A stretch of DNA of 48,077 nt from Cytophagaceae bacterium SCN 52-12. Its GTDB lineage: Bacteria > Bacteroidota > Bacteroidia > Cytophagales > Spirosomataceae. The notes below the pieces were generated by a model. That model was given only the letters and a program-made list of their open reading frames with translations, was not told the origin of the DNA and did no database searches. The number at the start of each line of letters is the position of its first letter. Position 1 is the stretch's first letter. The stretch is from positions 1-48,077 of the forward strand of contig MEDT01000038.1 in assembly GCA_001724175.1 (NCBI GenBank), in the 5' to 3' direction. The position numbers and the translations under genes were made by a program. Positions 9,184-18,087 of this stretch are shown here, one piece after another.

Positions 9184-9294
9184 TGTATAAAAGGTTGTCA
9201 GCTTTCAGCAATCAGCGGTCAGCCCTTATCTGATAGATGGTTTGTGTACAATCAAACTTGTGCCGATAGCCGATTTCTGATAGCTCATAGCTAT
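9184..9294. repeat. Hairpin-forming intergenic repeat, copy A (sigma factor-FecR spacer)
   Basis: The whole spacer is built from short units of the type TCAGC/TATCAGC on one side and GCCGATAGCCGATTTCTGATAGC on the other, which can pair imperfectly around a centre TGGTTTGTGTACAA. It matches copy B (33947-34054) over most of its length: GTATAAAAG at the edge, TCAGCCCTTAT, TGGTTTG, and CCGAT...GATTTCTGAT. It begins right at the FecR start codon and overlaps the sigma stop codon. Not coding. Confidence 0.8.
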
Positions 9295-9830
9295 AAAATG
9301 CGGACCGTTTCCCGCAGGGCCTTCAGCCCGGTATAAATAAATTTACAGGCCGATTGGTAGTTGACGCCCATAATGCGGGCAATCTCTTCGTTACTGAAAT
9401 GCATATAAAACCTGAGATGAAGGGCCTGCTGCTGCCGGTCGGTCAGGAGAAGATAGCTGCGGTGCAGCTGCTCCAGCAATTGCTGCTCACCCTCTCTTTC
9501 GATAAGATCGTCCTCGATCGGAGAAGCCTGGAGACCCGGCTCCGAGGCTTCGAAGCCGTTTCCATACAGGTTATTCCTGCTCCTTATCAGATTGGCGAGC
9601 TTCCTGCGGAGCGCAGCAAAAAGATAAAACTTGATAGAATCGGTTTCGCTCAGCTTTTTTGCATGCCACAGTTCGATAAACAAATCGTGAACGGCGTCTT
9701 CAACCAGGCTATCGTCATCGGTAATCCTGTAACCGTAGCTCATCAGCTCCCTGGAATAGCGATCATATATCTGGCGGAAAGCATCACGCTCACCCTTCCG
9801 GAATGCATTCCAAAGATCGGTATCGGTCAT
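9291..9830 (-). CDS. ECF RNA polymerase sigma-70 factor (Bacteroidetes FecI-like group)
   Basis: 179 residues, normal for the group. Region 2 is seen in DAFRQIYDRYSRELMSYGYR and VEDAVHDLFIELW (core-polymerase binding and -10 recognition); region 4 in LTDRQQQALHLRFYMHFSNEEIARIMGVNYQSACKFIYTGLKAL (helix-turn-helix for -35 recognition). No sensor domain. It would be held at the membrane by the FecR protein encoded next and released when the SusC STN domain signals ligand. It is the first gene of the minus-strand locus and is divergent from GH125, so it might control both directions. Confidence 0.95.
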   Translation of the reverse strand: MTDTDLWNAFRKGERDAFRQIYDRYSRELMSYGYRITDDDSLVEDAVHDLFIELWHAKKLSETDSIKFYLFAALRRKLANLIRSRNNLYGNGFEASEPGLQASPIEDDLIEREGEQQLLEQLHRSYLLLTDRQQQALHLRFYMHFSNEEIARIMGVNYQSACKFIYTGLKALRETVRIL

Positions 9831-10002
9831 GGTCTAAGGCTTGTCTCAAACAAATTCATTTCCCTCTCTACTATGAATGGTCAAAATCCTTTATTTTAAT
9901 CCAATTATTTATAAATATTTTTAAAGCCGGATAACCGGCAGGTATCCGGGTACCGCAGGTTATTTCCGGATCGGCAAATACAATACATAAAATTCATTGA
10001 TA
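9831..10002. promoter_or_regulatory. Divergent control region between ECF sigma factor and GH125
   Basis: 172 AT-rich bases with no gene between two outward-facing genes, so promoters for both must lie here. A perfect 7-base inverted repeat ccggata/tatccgg (9927-9933 and 9943-9949) near the GH125 side is a candidate operator or leader hairpin. No exact TAnnTTTG box stands out; TGAATTTG on the minus strand is close. Confidence 0.45.
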
Positions 10003-11439
10003 ATGACATCAACAAGGAGAGAATTCATCCGGACAAGCGCCCTGGCTACCGCGGGGACCGTTCTGTACGGGGGCCAGGCCATCGCGCGCGCAGTCTACGA
10101 ATCCAACCGGCCCGCTGCCGCCGACAGGCATTTCGTAAGCGAGGCCGTAGAAAATGCCATCAAAACTGTAAAATCCGGCGTTCCAAACAAAGAGCTCGCT
10201 TGGCTTTTTGAAAACTGTTTTCCCAATACGCTCGATACTACCGTTTATTTTGAAGAAAAGAACGGCAGGCCCGACACCTACGTGATTACGGGCGATATCG
10301 ACGCGATGTGGCTCCGGGACAGCAGCGCGCAGGTCTGGCCTTACCTTTCGCTGATAAAAAATGACGCCCGGCTGCAAAAGCTGGTAGCAGGGGTCATCAA
10401 CCGGCAGACCTACTGTATCCATCTCGACCGGTATGCCAATGCCTTCTTTAAGGACGGGACAAAGGAAAGCGAATGGAAAAAGACCGACCGGACCGAAATG
10501 AAACCTGGTATCCACGAGCGTAAATGGGAGATCGACTCCCTATGCTACCCTGTCAGGCTGGCGTACAGGTACTGGAAGATCACGAATGACACTTCTCCTT
10601 TCGACAGCCGGTGGAAGGAAGCCATCGCCCTTATCGTCAGGACATTTAAAGAGCAGCAGCGAAAGGACGGCAACAAAGGCCCCTATCAATTCGAGCGGGA
10701 AACGTCATGGGCCACCGACGGCGTGCCTATCAGCGGCTACGGCTACCCGACCAAACCGGTAGGTCTGATCAATTCTATTTTCCGCCCGAGCGACGATGTC
10801 ACCCTGTTCCCGTTCCTTATTCCTTCCAATTTCTTTGCAGTGATCTCGCTCCGGCAGGCGGCCGAAATGGTATCCGGGATCAGCGGCGACAATACACTGG
10901 CGGCTGAATGCAGCCGGCTGGCCGACGAAGTGAGCGCCGCCCTGGCCAGGTATGCGGTTACCACACACGAGCAATTCGGCAAGGTATACGCTTTCGAGGT
11001 CAACGGCTACGGAAGCTTTCACCTCATGGACGACGCCAATGTCCCTTCTCTTTTATCGCTGCCCTATCTCGACGCTGTCGCCGCCGGGGACCCGGTTTAC
11101 CGGAACACCCGCAGGCTGGTGCTTTCGGCTTACAACCCGTTTTTCTTCAAAGGCCGGGCAGGCGAGGGTATCGGCAGCCCGCACACCGGGACCGACACCA
11201 TATGGCCTATCAGCATTACGATACAGGCGCTGACGAGCCATAGTGATGAGGAGATCAGGAAATGCCTGAAGCAGCTGACAGCCACCCACGGCGGCACCGG
11301 GTTCATGCACGAATCCTTTCATAAAGACGATCCGGGGCAGTTCACCAGGAAATGGTTTGCATGGGCCAATACCCTTTTCGGGGAGCTGGTCTGGGATCTC
11401 TTCAACCGCAAGCCCCAGCTGATCAAAGGGGAATTATGA
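10003..11439 (+). CDS. Glycoside hydrolase family 125 (exo-alpha-1,6-mannosidase type)
   Basis: 478 residues from the ATG at 10003; an in-frame TTG two codons earlier is less likely. A twin-arginine-like signal (STRREFIRTSALATAGTVLYGG) suggests export in folded form. The body is the (alpha/alpha)6-barrel family formerly called DUF1237: DIDAMWLRDSSAQVWPYL near residue 95, ETSWATDGVPISGYGYPTKP in the middle, then NSIFRPSDD, whose aspartates probably carry the acid role, and GIGSPHTGTDTIWPISI late in the protein. Known members remove non-reducing alpha-1,6-mannose from N-glycans and yeast mannan by an inverting, metal-independent mechanism. Its place beside a sigma/FecR/SusCD set makes it the best clue to the substrate of the locus. 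Family assignment firm, substrate inferred. Confidence 0.92.
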   Translation: MTSTRREFIRTSALATAGTVLYGGQAIARAVYESNRPAAADRHFVSEAVENAIKTVKSGVPNKELAWLFENCFPNTLDTTVYFEEKNGRPDTYVITGDIDAMWLRDSSAQVWPYLSLIKNDARLQKLVAGVINRQTYCIHLDRYANAFFKDGTKESEWKKTDRTEMKPGIHERKWEIDSLCYPVRLAYRYWKITNDTSPFDSRWKEAIALIVRTFKEQQRKDGNKGPYQFERETSWATDGVPISGYGYPTKPVGLINSIFRPSDDVTLFPFLIPSNFFAVISLRQAAEMVSGISGDNTLAAECSRLADEVSAALARYAVTTHEQFGKVYAFEVNGYGSFHLMDDANVPSLLSLPYLDAVAAGDPVYRNTRRLVLSAYNPFFFKGRAGEGIGSPHTGTDTIWPISITIQALTSHSDEEIRKCLKQLTATHGGTGFMHESFHKDDPGQFTRKWFAWANTLFGELVWDLFNRKPQLIKGEL

Positions 11440-11456
11440 GTTATGAATTATGAATC
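11431..11456 (+). repeat. Short tandem repeat of TTATGA units
   Basis: Three TTATGA units spaced by one base (gaattatgagttatgaattatgaatc) run from the last codons of GH125 into the spacer before atpZ. The first unit contains the GH125 stop codon. Probably slippage-derived; no function seen. Confidence 0.6.
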
Positions 11457-11495
11457 GTCCCTGAGCCTGGCCGAAAGGGGAAATAACTAATTCAA

Positions 11496-11726
11496 ATGGC
11501 GGAGAAAATGTCCGGAAATGAACCAGAGGGAAATCCGAAACCCAATGCCTATGCGAAATATTCGGCGCTTGCGTTCCAGATGCTCGGCACCATCCTGGCG
11601 CTCACCTATGCGGGCTACAAAATAGATGAATGGCAGGAAAATCACATCCCGGGCTGGACGCTGGCTTTGTCGTTAATTTCTATTGCAGCATCTTTGTATT
11701 TATTTATACGAGGCGCGCTCAAATAA
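11496..11726 (+). CDS. atpZ: AtpZ/AtpI-family small membrane protein of the ATP synthase cluster
   Basis: 76 residues with two membrane segments: about 24-42 (ALAFQMLGTILALTYAGYK) and 54-73 (LALSLISIAASLYLFIRGAL), joined by the short DEWQENHIPGWT loop that is typical of the F0F1-ATPase AtpZ/AtpI family. Proteins of this type lie at the front of atp operons and have been linked to assembly of the c-ring and to magnesium or calcium transport. It starts 56 bases after GH125, but the functional unit is clearly the ATP synthase genes that follow. Confidence 0.85.
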   Translation: MAEKMSGNEPEGNPKPNAYAKYSALAFQMLGTILALTYAGYKIDEWQENHIPGWTLALSLISIAASLYLFIRGALK

Positions 11727-11775
11727 GCCTGTACGGCCGTGCGCCGACTGACCATAAAGCTTTTAAGTTATCCAG

Positions 11776-12138
11776 GTGTTCAGATCCACGCTTGCGACCG
11801 TCATTATCGGAATTGTATTTTTTATAGTCGATTCGCTGGGGAACCCGGCCGGGATCCTGCATCCGAAAATATGGTACATCCTCACATTTTACATGGCCCT
11901 TTCGTTCCTGATCGATCAGCTGATGTTACAGGGATTCAGGAACAACCGTGAAAAATTCGTACAGTTTTACCTCTCGGTTTCGGTGGTCAGGTTCATTCTC
12001 AGCCTGGTATTTGTCGGCGTATTCCTGTACCGCAAAGTTCCTGACGCCGGTTTGTTCGTAGCCAATTTTTTTGCACTCTATTTATTTTATACATGTTTTG
12101 AAATATGGGGCGTCTATCGTAAATTGCGCGCCAATTGA
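11776..12138 (+). CDS. AtpI-like four-helix membrane protein
   Basis: 120 residues from a GTG start. An in-frame stop four codons upstream rules out a much longer start. Four hydrophobic segments are visible: TLATVIIGIVFFIVDSLG, WYILTFYMALSFLIDQLML, FYLSVSVVRFILSLVFVGVF and LFVANFFALYLFYTCFEIWG. Size, topology and place between atpZ and atpB match the AtpI position (c-ring assembly factor) in other operons, but sequence identity to AtpI is not obvious by eye, so the name is based mainly on context. Expected in the inner membrane. Confidence 0.7.
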   Translation: MFRSTLATVIIGIVFFIVDSLGNPAGILHPKIWYILTFYMALSFLIDQLMLQGFRNNREKFVQFYLSVSVVRFILSLVFVGVFLYRKVPDAGLFVANFFALYLFYTCFEIWGVYRKLRAN

Positions 12139-12163
12139 ACAGGACTCAAGTAACTCGACTAAA

Positions 12164-13518
<1,355 letters not shown>

Positions 13519-13531
13519 GACAGAGCAGGGG

Positions 13532-13596
13532 CTCCGGCGGCAATAGGCCCCGGCTAAAGCCCGGAAAGAAACCTGCGGGAGCAATAGGCTCCCGCA
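13532..13596 (+). promoter_or_regulatory. Twin hairpins with identical loops between atpE and atpF
   Basis: The second hairpin is perfect: tgcgggag (13574-13581), loop caatagg, ctcccgca (13589-13596). Just upstream, ggggc and gcccc pair around a loop ending in the same caatagg (13541-13547). Neither is followed by a T-run, so they are better explained as mRNA-stability or processing signals than as terminators. Confidence 0.6.
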
Positions 13597-13648
13597 CTAT
13601 TGAAACAAAAGACCGTATCGTCATTAAAATCTTAAACATAAAGACAGC

Positions 13649-14146
13649 ATGTCACTTTTAACTCCAAGTCCCGGACTTATTTTTTGGATGTTGGTCGTAT
13701 TCCTAGTGTTGGTTTTCATCCTTTCCAAGTACGCCTGGGGACCGATCATCAACGGCCTGAAAGAACGCGAAAATGAGATCCAGGGTGCGCTGGACCTGGC
13801 CAAAAAAACCAAGGAAGAAATGGCTCAGCTGAAATCCGACAATGAGCGCCTGATCATAGAAGCCAATGCCGCCCGCGACCGGATCATCAAAGAAGCCAAA
13901 GAAGCGGCCGACCGGCTGGTTGAAGCTGCCAAGGACAAGGCTACGGCCGAAGGAAACCGGATCATTGAAAGTGCGCGCGAAACCATCAGGAGCGAGCAGG
14001 CTGCCGCAGTAGCCCAGATCAGGAAAGAGGTAGCTACCCTTTCGATCGACATCGCCGAAAAAGTGCTTCGCCGCGAGCTGAACGACAAAAGCGCGCAGGA
14101 ACAGCTGGTGGCTGACCTGGTTAAAGACAGCGTAAAACTGAACTAA
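13649..14146 (+). CDS. atpF: ATP synthase F0 subunit b
   Basis: 165 residues. One N-terminal membrane helix (about 8-28, LIFWMLVVFLVLVFILSKYAW) followed by a long charged coiled coil (about 35-150, with repeated KEAKEAADRLVEAAKDKA-like heptads), the normal shape of the peripheral stalk that ties F0 to F1. The end (VADLVKDSVKL) meets the delta subunit. 65 bases before atpH, same operon. Confidence 0.96.
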   Translation: MSLLTPSPGLIFWMLVVFLVLVFILSKYAWGPIINGLKERENEIQGALDLAKKTKEEMAQLKSDNERLIIEANAARDRIIKEAKEAADRLVEAAKDKATAEGNRIIESARETIRSEQAAAVAQIRKEVATLSIDIAEKVLRRELNDKSAQEQLVADLVKDSVKLN

Positions 14147-14211
14147 ACCGGCTCTGCGCCGCCGGCAGCATACCGGTCATTGTTGGAAGAAAAAGTAACT
14201 TATAACAAAAG

Positions 14212-14748
14212 ATGTCAATCGCTACAGTTGCCTCCCGCTACGCCAAGTCTCTGATAGAGCTTGCCAAAGAAAAAAACCTGGTGGAGGAAGTCTATAAAGA
14301 TATGGTGCTCTTCAGCAGAACCGCGTCCGAAAACCGGATCCTGATGAAGGTGCTGGGGAGCCCGGTTGTGAGGCATGAAAAAAAGCTGGGCATTCTGAGG
14401 GGGTTATTCCAGGACAAGGTAAACCCGGTTTCTTTCAGCATTTTCGATATTATTACCCGTAAAAACCGCGAAGCCATCCTGGATGCCATTGCTGACGAGT
14501 TCATTAAGCAATACGATATTTACAAAGGCATACAGAAAGCTACCGTCATTTCCAGCACCGCGCTCACGCCCGAAGTGAGAAAGCAGTTTATCGATTCTTT
14601 AACCGCTTCTACCGGCAAAACCATTGTGCTTGAAGAAAAGACGGACGACAGCCTGGTAGGAGGCTACATCCTGCGGGTCGGCGACAAGCAGGTAGATGCT
14701 TCCCTGAAAAGCCAACTCAATGCGCTTAAGATCAGGCTGGTTTCTTAG
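14212..14748 (+). CDS. atpH: ATP synthase F1 subunit delta
   Basis: 178 residues, OSCP/delta family. The N-terminal helical domain starts with VASRYAKSLIELAKEKNLVEEV, and the C-terminal part carries the family signature KTDDSLVGGYILRVGDKQVDASLKSQL. It caps the alpha3-beta3 head and binds the b-stalk. In many bacteria atpA and atpG follow at once; here a strong terminator comes 25 bases after the stop, and the next gene is a methyltransferase, so the catalytic subunits are encoded elsewhere. Confidence 0.96.
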   Translation: MSIATVASRYAKSLIELAKEKNLVEEVYKDMVLFSRTASENRILMKVLGSPVVRHEKKLGILRGLFQDKVNPVSFSIFDIITRKNREAILDAIADEFIKQYDIYKGIQKATVISSTALTPEVRKQFIDSLTASTGKTIVLEEKTDDSLVGGYILRVGDKQVDASLKSQLNALKIRLVS

Positions 14749-14770
14749 AAGCTGCGACATTCAGATTCCC

Positions 14771-14810
14771 ATACAAAAAGGCCCTGGTAACCCCGGGGCC
14801 TTTTTTGTAT
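14771..14810 (+). terminator. Rho-independent terminator after atpH
   Basis: Stem atacaaaaaggccc/gggccttttttgtat (one extra T in the 3' arm) with the loop tggtaaccccg, the T-run forming part of the 3' arm. The A-rich 5' arm makes it usable on both strands. It cleanly ends the atp cluster. Confidence 0.88.
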
Positions 14811-14867
14811 TAAAAAAAAATTTGTTAATTACACCCTTTATTCTTACCCGAATGCCTTGAAACATTT

Positions 14868-15647
14868 ATGAAAGACGCTATTACGCTTTATCTTGGGACC
14901 GCCCGTCGTACACTATATACGTTGACACTCGGACTTCTAAGATCAAACAGTCGTGAGGAGCTGCTGAAACTCTACAACGCCGCTCAGCCGGTGCCCGATG
15001 AGCCTCAGTTTCCTGTCGATCCGTACATTATCCCCAAAACGGACGTCCTGGCGCTTTCGGGCAATGATAAAGCCCTTTACAACGGGGTAGATGCCTGCGG
15101 CTTCGGCCACATTACCGAATTCGAGCTGAAGGTGATCTGCCAGCTGGTGCTGAAGTACGAGCCTAAGCGCATATTCGAAATCGGCACGTTCCAGGGAAGG
15201 ACGACGCTCAACATGGCGCTCAACGCTCCGGAAGCACAGATCTATACGCTCGACCTGCCTTCTTCCCAGTTTGAAAACACCAGGCTCAAAATAGCGAAAG
15301 GAGAAGAATCCTACATACAGAAAGAGGTATCGGGCGAGCGCTTTCATAACCATCCCGCCGGGAAAAACATACAGCAGCTTTTCGGCGACTCGGCCAGCTT
15401 TGACTTTAGCCCTTACTTCGGCATGATCGACCTGACCTTTATAGACGGATCGCACGCCTACGAGTATGTTAAAAATGATACGGAAGCAGCCCTGAAGCTG
15501 ATCCGCAAAGGTGGGGTTATCCTGTGGCACGACTATACCAACTGGGACGGCGTCCGCCAGGCCCTGAACGAATATTACCAGACCCGACCCCTTTTCAAAG
15601 GACTGGAGCATATCGGAGGTACGAGCATTGTGATGCTGAGGGTATAA
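14868..15647 (+). CDS. Class I SAM-dependent methyltransferase (Methyltransf_24 type)
   Basis: 259 residues. The SAM-binding motif I is IFEIGTFQGRTTLNMAL (about 104-120), followed by the acidic residue of strand two in IYTLDLPSSQ, and DLTFIDGSHAYEYVKNDTEAAL with GGVILWHDYTNWDGVRQAL at motifs IV-VI. This pattern belongs to the Methyltransf_24/TylF-like group that methylates small hydroxylated compounds or sugars. The N-terminal 90 residues are helical and family-specific. Single gene downstream of the atp terminator, convergent with the nuclease gene. Substrate unknown. Confidence 0.8.
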   Translation: MKDAITLYLGTARRTLYTLTLGLLRSNSREELLKLYNAAQPVPDEPQFPVDPYIIPKTDVLALSGNDKALYNGVDACGFGHITEFELKVICQLVLKYEPKRIFEIGTFQGRTTLNMALNAPEAQIYTLDLPSSQFENTRLKIAKGEESYIQKEVSGERFHNHPAGKNIQQLFGDSASFDFSPYFGMIDLTFIDGSHAYEYVKNDTEAALKLIRKGGVILWHDYTNWDGVRQALNEYYQTRPLFKGLEHIGGTSIVMLRV

Positions 15648-15700
15648 AAAAATGCGAGCGGTTAAACGGATACAGGTTTAGCAGAGACGACAATATCAGC

Positions 15701-16651
15701 TTATTTCAACCTGAACCATTCCCCCGGAATACTCTTCGCTTCAACACGATCTTCAATATCATCCGGCAGCAGCGGGAAAAAATCAATCCCGGTAAGATGC
15801 TCGACAGAATCAATGCTTACCACCGCTTTCGACAGCTGCATTGACGACGGCTCGTTGCGCAGCAGGAAGGCTATACCTTTGAAGTAGGGCGGTTCGGCAT
15901 ATAAAACGACCTTGTAAAATTGTTCGGGCACCGCTATCTTGTTTACTTTGCCGATGGTCTTCAGTCCCGGCTTCAAAACCGGCCCCGTTACTACATAAAT
16001 CTTTTCATATTTATAGGCCCAGGCCCGCAAGAGCTTCTCGAGGTCATTCCATATGCCTGCATTGAACTCCCTGTCCTGCGGCGAGATATTGCTCATAAAG
16101 AAGGTCTCTCTCATCTGCTCGTACGAATGCTTGAAATCGGCTGCGGGCGCCAGGTGACCGCGGTCGTACCCGCTGCGGGTGTAGTCTGAAAAAAGAGCAG
16201 AGCCGGTTTTCACCTTCGGGTCGGGGTTAAAAAAGCGATCGCGTGCACCCTGTCCCGATACCTGTTCGCGCACGAGCGGGTAAGCTACCCAGGAAGCCTG
16301 TTCGTAACGCTCGTTGTACCCCAGCGAAAAGCCGGTGTGCTCCACCAGCTGCAGCCTGTCGGGCCCGGGATTAGCCGGGAAAACAAAATCCTTCCGGGCC
16401 AGGATCTCCTCGATCGACGCATCTGCGGAAACGGGGATCATACCGGCAGACCCGCCGCCGGGCAATCCTGACAATATTTCGATTTTATCGACTACAGACG
16501 CCGAAGAAACGGCTTCGATGGTTTCCCAAAGCTTTCCGTCGGGGAAGAACCTGTCTTTGAAATGAAGAAAAAGTCCCAGTCCGAAAAAGACTCCCAGCAA
16601 TATCAGCGTGTTACCTCCCCTACCAAATCCTTTCTTAAGAAAACCAAACAT
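15701..16651 (-). CDS. Membrane-anchored DNA/RNA non-specific endonuclease (NUC1 family)
   Basis: 316 residues. One N-terminal membrane helix (about 13-30, GNTLILLGVFFGLGLFLH) suggests an anchor or uncleaved signal, placing the enzyme outside the cytoplasm. The catalytic motif DRGH is at 163-166 (SGYDRGHLAPAADF), and the metal-binding asparagine lies in NISPQDREFNAGIWNDLE (188-205), both characteristic of the beta-beta-alpha-metal NUC1/endonuclease G family. Such enzymes cut DNA and RNA without strong sequence preference, often for nutrient recovery. It is divergent from the flavoprotein gene and has no immunity or toxin partner beside it, so a scavenging role is more likely than conflict. 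Confidence 0.9.
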   Translation of the reverse strand: MFGFLKKGFGRGGNTLILLGVFFGLGLFLHFKDRFFPDGKLWETIEAVSSASVVDKIEILSGLPGGGSAGMIPVSADASIEEILARKDFVFPANPGPDRLQLVEHTGFSLGYNERYEQASWVAYPLVREQVSGQGARDRFFNPDPKVKTGSALFSDYTRSGYDRGHLAPAADFKHSYEQMRETFFMSNISPQDREFNAGIWNDLEKLLRAWAYKYEKIYVVTGPVLKPGLKTIGKVNKIAVPEQFYKVVLYAEPPYFKGIAFLLRNEPSSMQLSKAVVSIDSVEHLTGIDFFPLLPDDIEDRVEAKSIPGEWFRLK

Positions 16652-16680
16652 GCGAAGTAATTACCAAAAACAAACCAGCG

Positions 16681-16688
16681 TATCTTTA
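16681..16688 (+). promoter_or_regulatory. Possible promoter -7 box before the BaiN-like flavoprotein
   Basis: TATCTTTA lies 40 bases before the start at 16729 and differs from TAnnTTTG only in the last base. No TTG is seen at the expected distance upstream, so the call is weak. Confidence 0.3.
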
Positions 16689-16728
16689 CCGCGAAGGTAC
16701 GATTTAATCACGTTGGATAAGGTTAGAA

Positions 16729-17991
16729 ATGCATATAGTGATCATAGGAGGCGGAGCCGCCGGGTTCATGGCGGCCATTACGGCTGCTGAGTCCTTTCCC
16801 GGGAGCAAAGTTACGGTGCTGGAGAAATCCGGGAAGGTGCTGTCGAAAGTCCGGATCTCCGGCGGGGGACGATGCAATGTGACGCATCAGCCGTCAAGCG
16901 CCAATCATTTTGCCAAAAACTACCCGAGAGGCGAGAAATTTCTGAAATCGATCCTTTCCGTCTTCAGCGCCGACGATACCGTCAGTTGGTTTGAAAGCCG
17001 GGGAGCCAGGCTCAAGACAGAGCCCGACGGCAGGATGTTCCCCGTTACCGATTCGTCCGATACCATTATTCACTGCCTGATGGAAAATGCCCGGAAAAAG
17101 GGGGTCGAGGTCCGTACCGGCATTGGAGTCCATTCCTTTGAAAAAACAGGAGACCAGTTTCAGCTGGAAATCCGGAACGAATCGCGGAATAACGAATTGC
17201 GGAGCAGCGACGCCTCACGGATCATGGCAGACCGCGTTATCATTGCAACCGGCGGCGCGCCCAAACTCCAGGGATTCGACTGGCTGGCAGAACACCGGCA
17301 TCCGATCATCCATCCGGTACCGTCGCTATTTACCTTCAACACGCCTGAAAGCTATCTCCTTCCGCTCGCGGGCGTCTCGGTTCAGCACGCCAAAGTCAGT
17401 ATTCCCAACACGTCGCTGAAATCGGAAGGCCCGCTGCTTATCACGCACTGGGGTTTCAGCGGCCCGGCCATCCTCAGGCTGTCGGCGTGGGGCGCGCGGG
17501 AATTGGCCGGCTCGGATTACCGCTTTATGGTGCGCATCAACTGGACCGGCGGCAGCCACTTCGACCAGGTCCGGGAAACGCTTTACGGGTTAAAAAGCTC
17601 CTTCCCCAAACAACAGCTGGCTGCTCATGCACAGTACAATCTCCCCGCAAGGCTTTGGCGCCTGCTGGCCGAAAAGGCCGGCATTACCGGAGAGCTGCGG
17701 CTGGCCGACACGCCTCACAAATCCTTGAACAAGCTCGCTATGCTGCTCACCGACGGCACATTCGACGTCTCGGGAAAAACTACGTTCAAGGAAGAATTTG
17801 TAACATGCGGCGGCGTAAGCCTGGAGTGCATCGACCCTAAGACCATGGAAAGCAGAAATGTAAAAGGGCTCTTCTTCGCGGGAGAGGTAATCGATGTAGA
17901 CGGCATTACGGGCGGATTCAATTTCCAGAATGCCTGGAGCACCGGCTTTATTGCCGGTAAGCATGCGGGACTTGAAGAAATTGCCGGGTAA
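16729..17991 (+). CDS. NAD(P)/FAD-dependent oxidoreductase, BaiN/HI0933 family
   Basis: 420 residues. FAD-binding motif IVIIGGGAAGFMAA (3-16), then LEKSGKVLSKVRISGGGRCNVTH (a conserved block of the HI0933-like family), a second dinucleotide-type motif RVIIATGGAP (about 168-177), and a C-terminal closure LFFAGEVIDVDGITGGFNFQNAWSTG. The family is widespread and cytosolic; one gut member (BaiN) acts in bile-acid dehydroxylation, but the general substrate is unknown, so no reaction is claimed. Followed by an ABC permease on the same strand after 96 bases. Confidence 0.9.
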   Translation: MHIVIIGGGAAGFMAAITAAESFPGSKVTVLEKSGKVLSKVRISGGGRCNVTHQPSSANHFAKNYPRGEKFLKSILSVFSADDTVSWFESRGARLKTEPDGRMFPVTDSSDTIIHCLMENARKKGVEVRTGIGVHSFEKTGDQFQLEIRNESRNNELRSSDASRIMADRVIIATGGAPKLQGFDWLAEHRHPIIHPVPSLFTFNTPESYLLPLAGVSVQHAKVSIPNTSLKSEGPLLITHWGFSGPAILRLSAWGARELAGSDYRFMVRINWTGGSHFDQVRETLYGLKSSFPKQQLAAHAQYNLPARLWRLLAEKAGITGELRLADTPHKSLNKLAMLLTDGTFDVSGKTTFKEEFVTCGGVSLECIDPKTMESRNVKGLFFAGEVIDVDGITGGFNFQNAWSTGFIAGKHAGLEEIAG

Positions 17992-18087
17992 GCAGATCGT
18001 AAATTCTTATCAATCAAAAGTTAATCTTTCTTAAAGGCGCAACAGATGCAGCTTATACCCCGTTGAGGAAAGATATAGCCCATCACT

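Noticed and set aside
9184-9294. CRISPR-like array made of TCAGC units
   Set aside because: Units are 5-7 bases, immediately adjacent and arranged as opposing arms; there are no spacers and no cas genes.
12071-12163. Longer N-terminus for subunit a
   Set aside because: It would overlap the preceding AtpI-like gene by 68 bases, and the ATG at 12164 starts a clean signal peptide.
15701-16651. NUC1 nuclease as part of a defence or toxin system
   Set aside because: No immunity gene, secretion marker or partner gene is adjacent; neighbours are housekeeping-like single genes.
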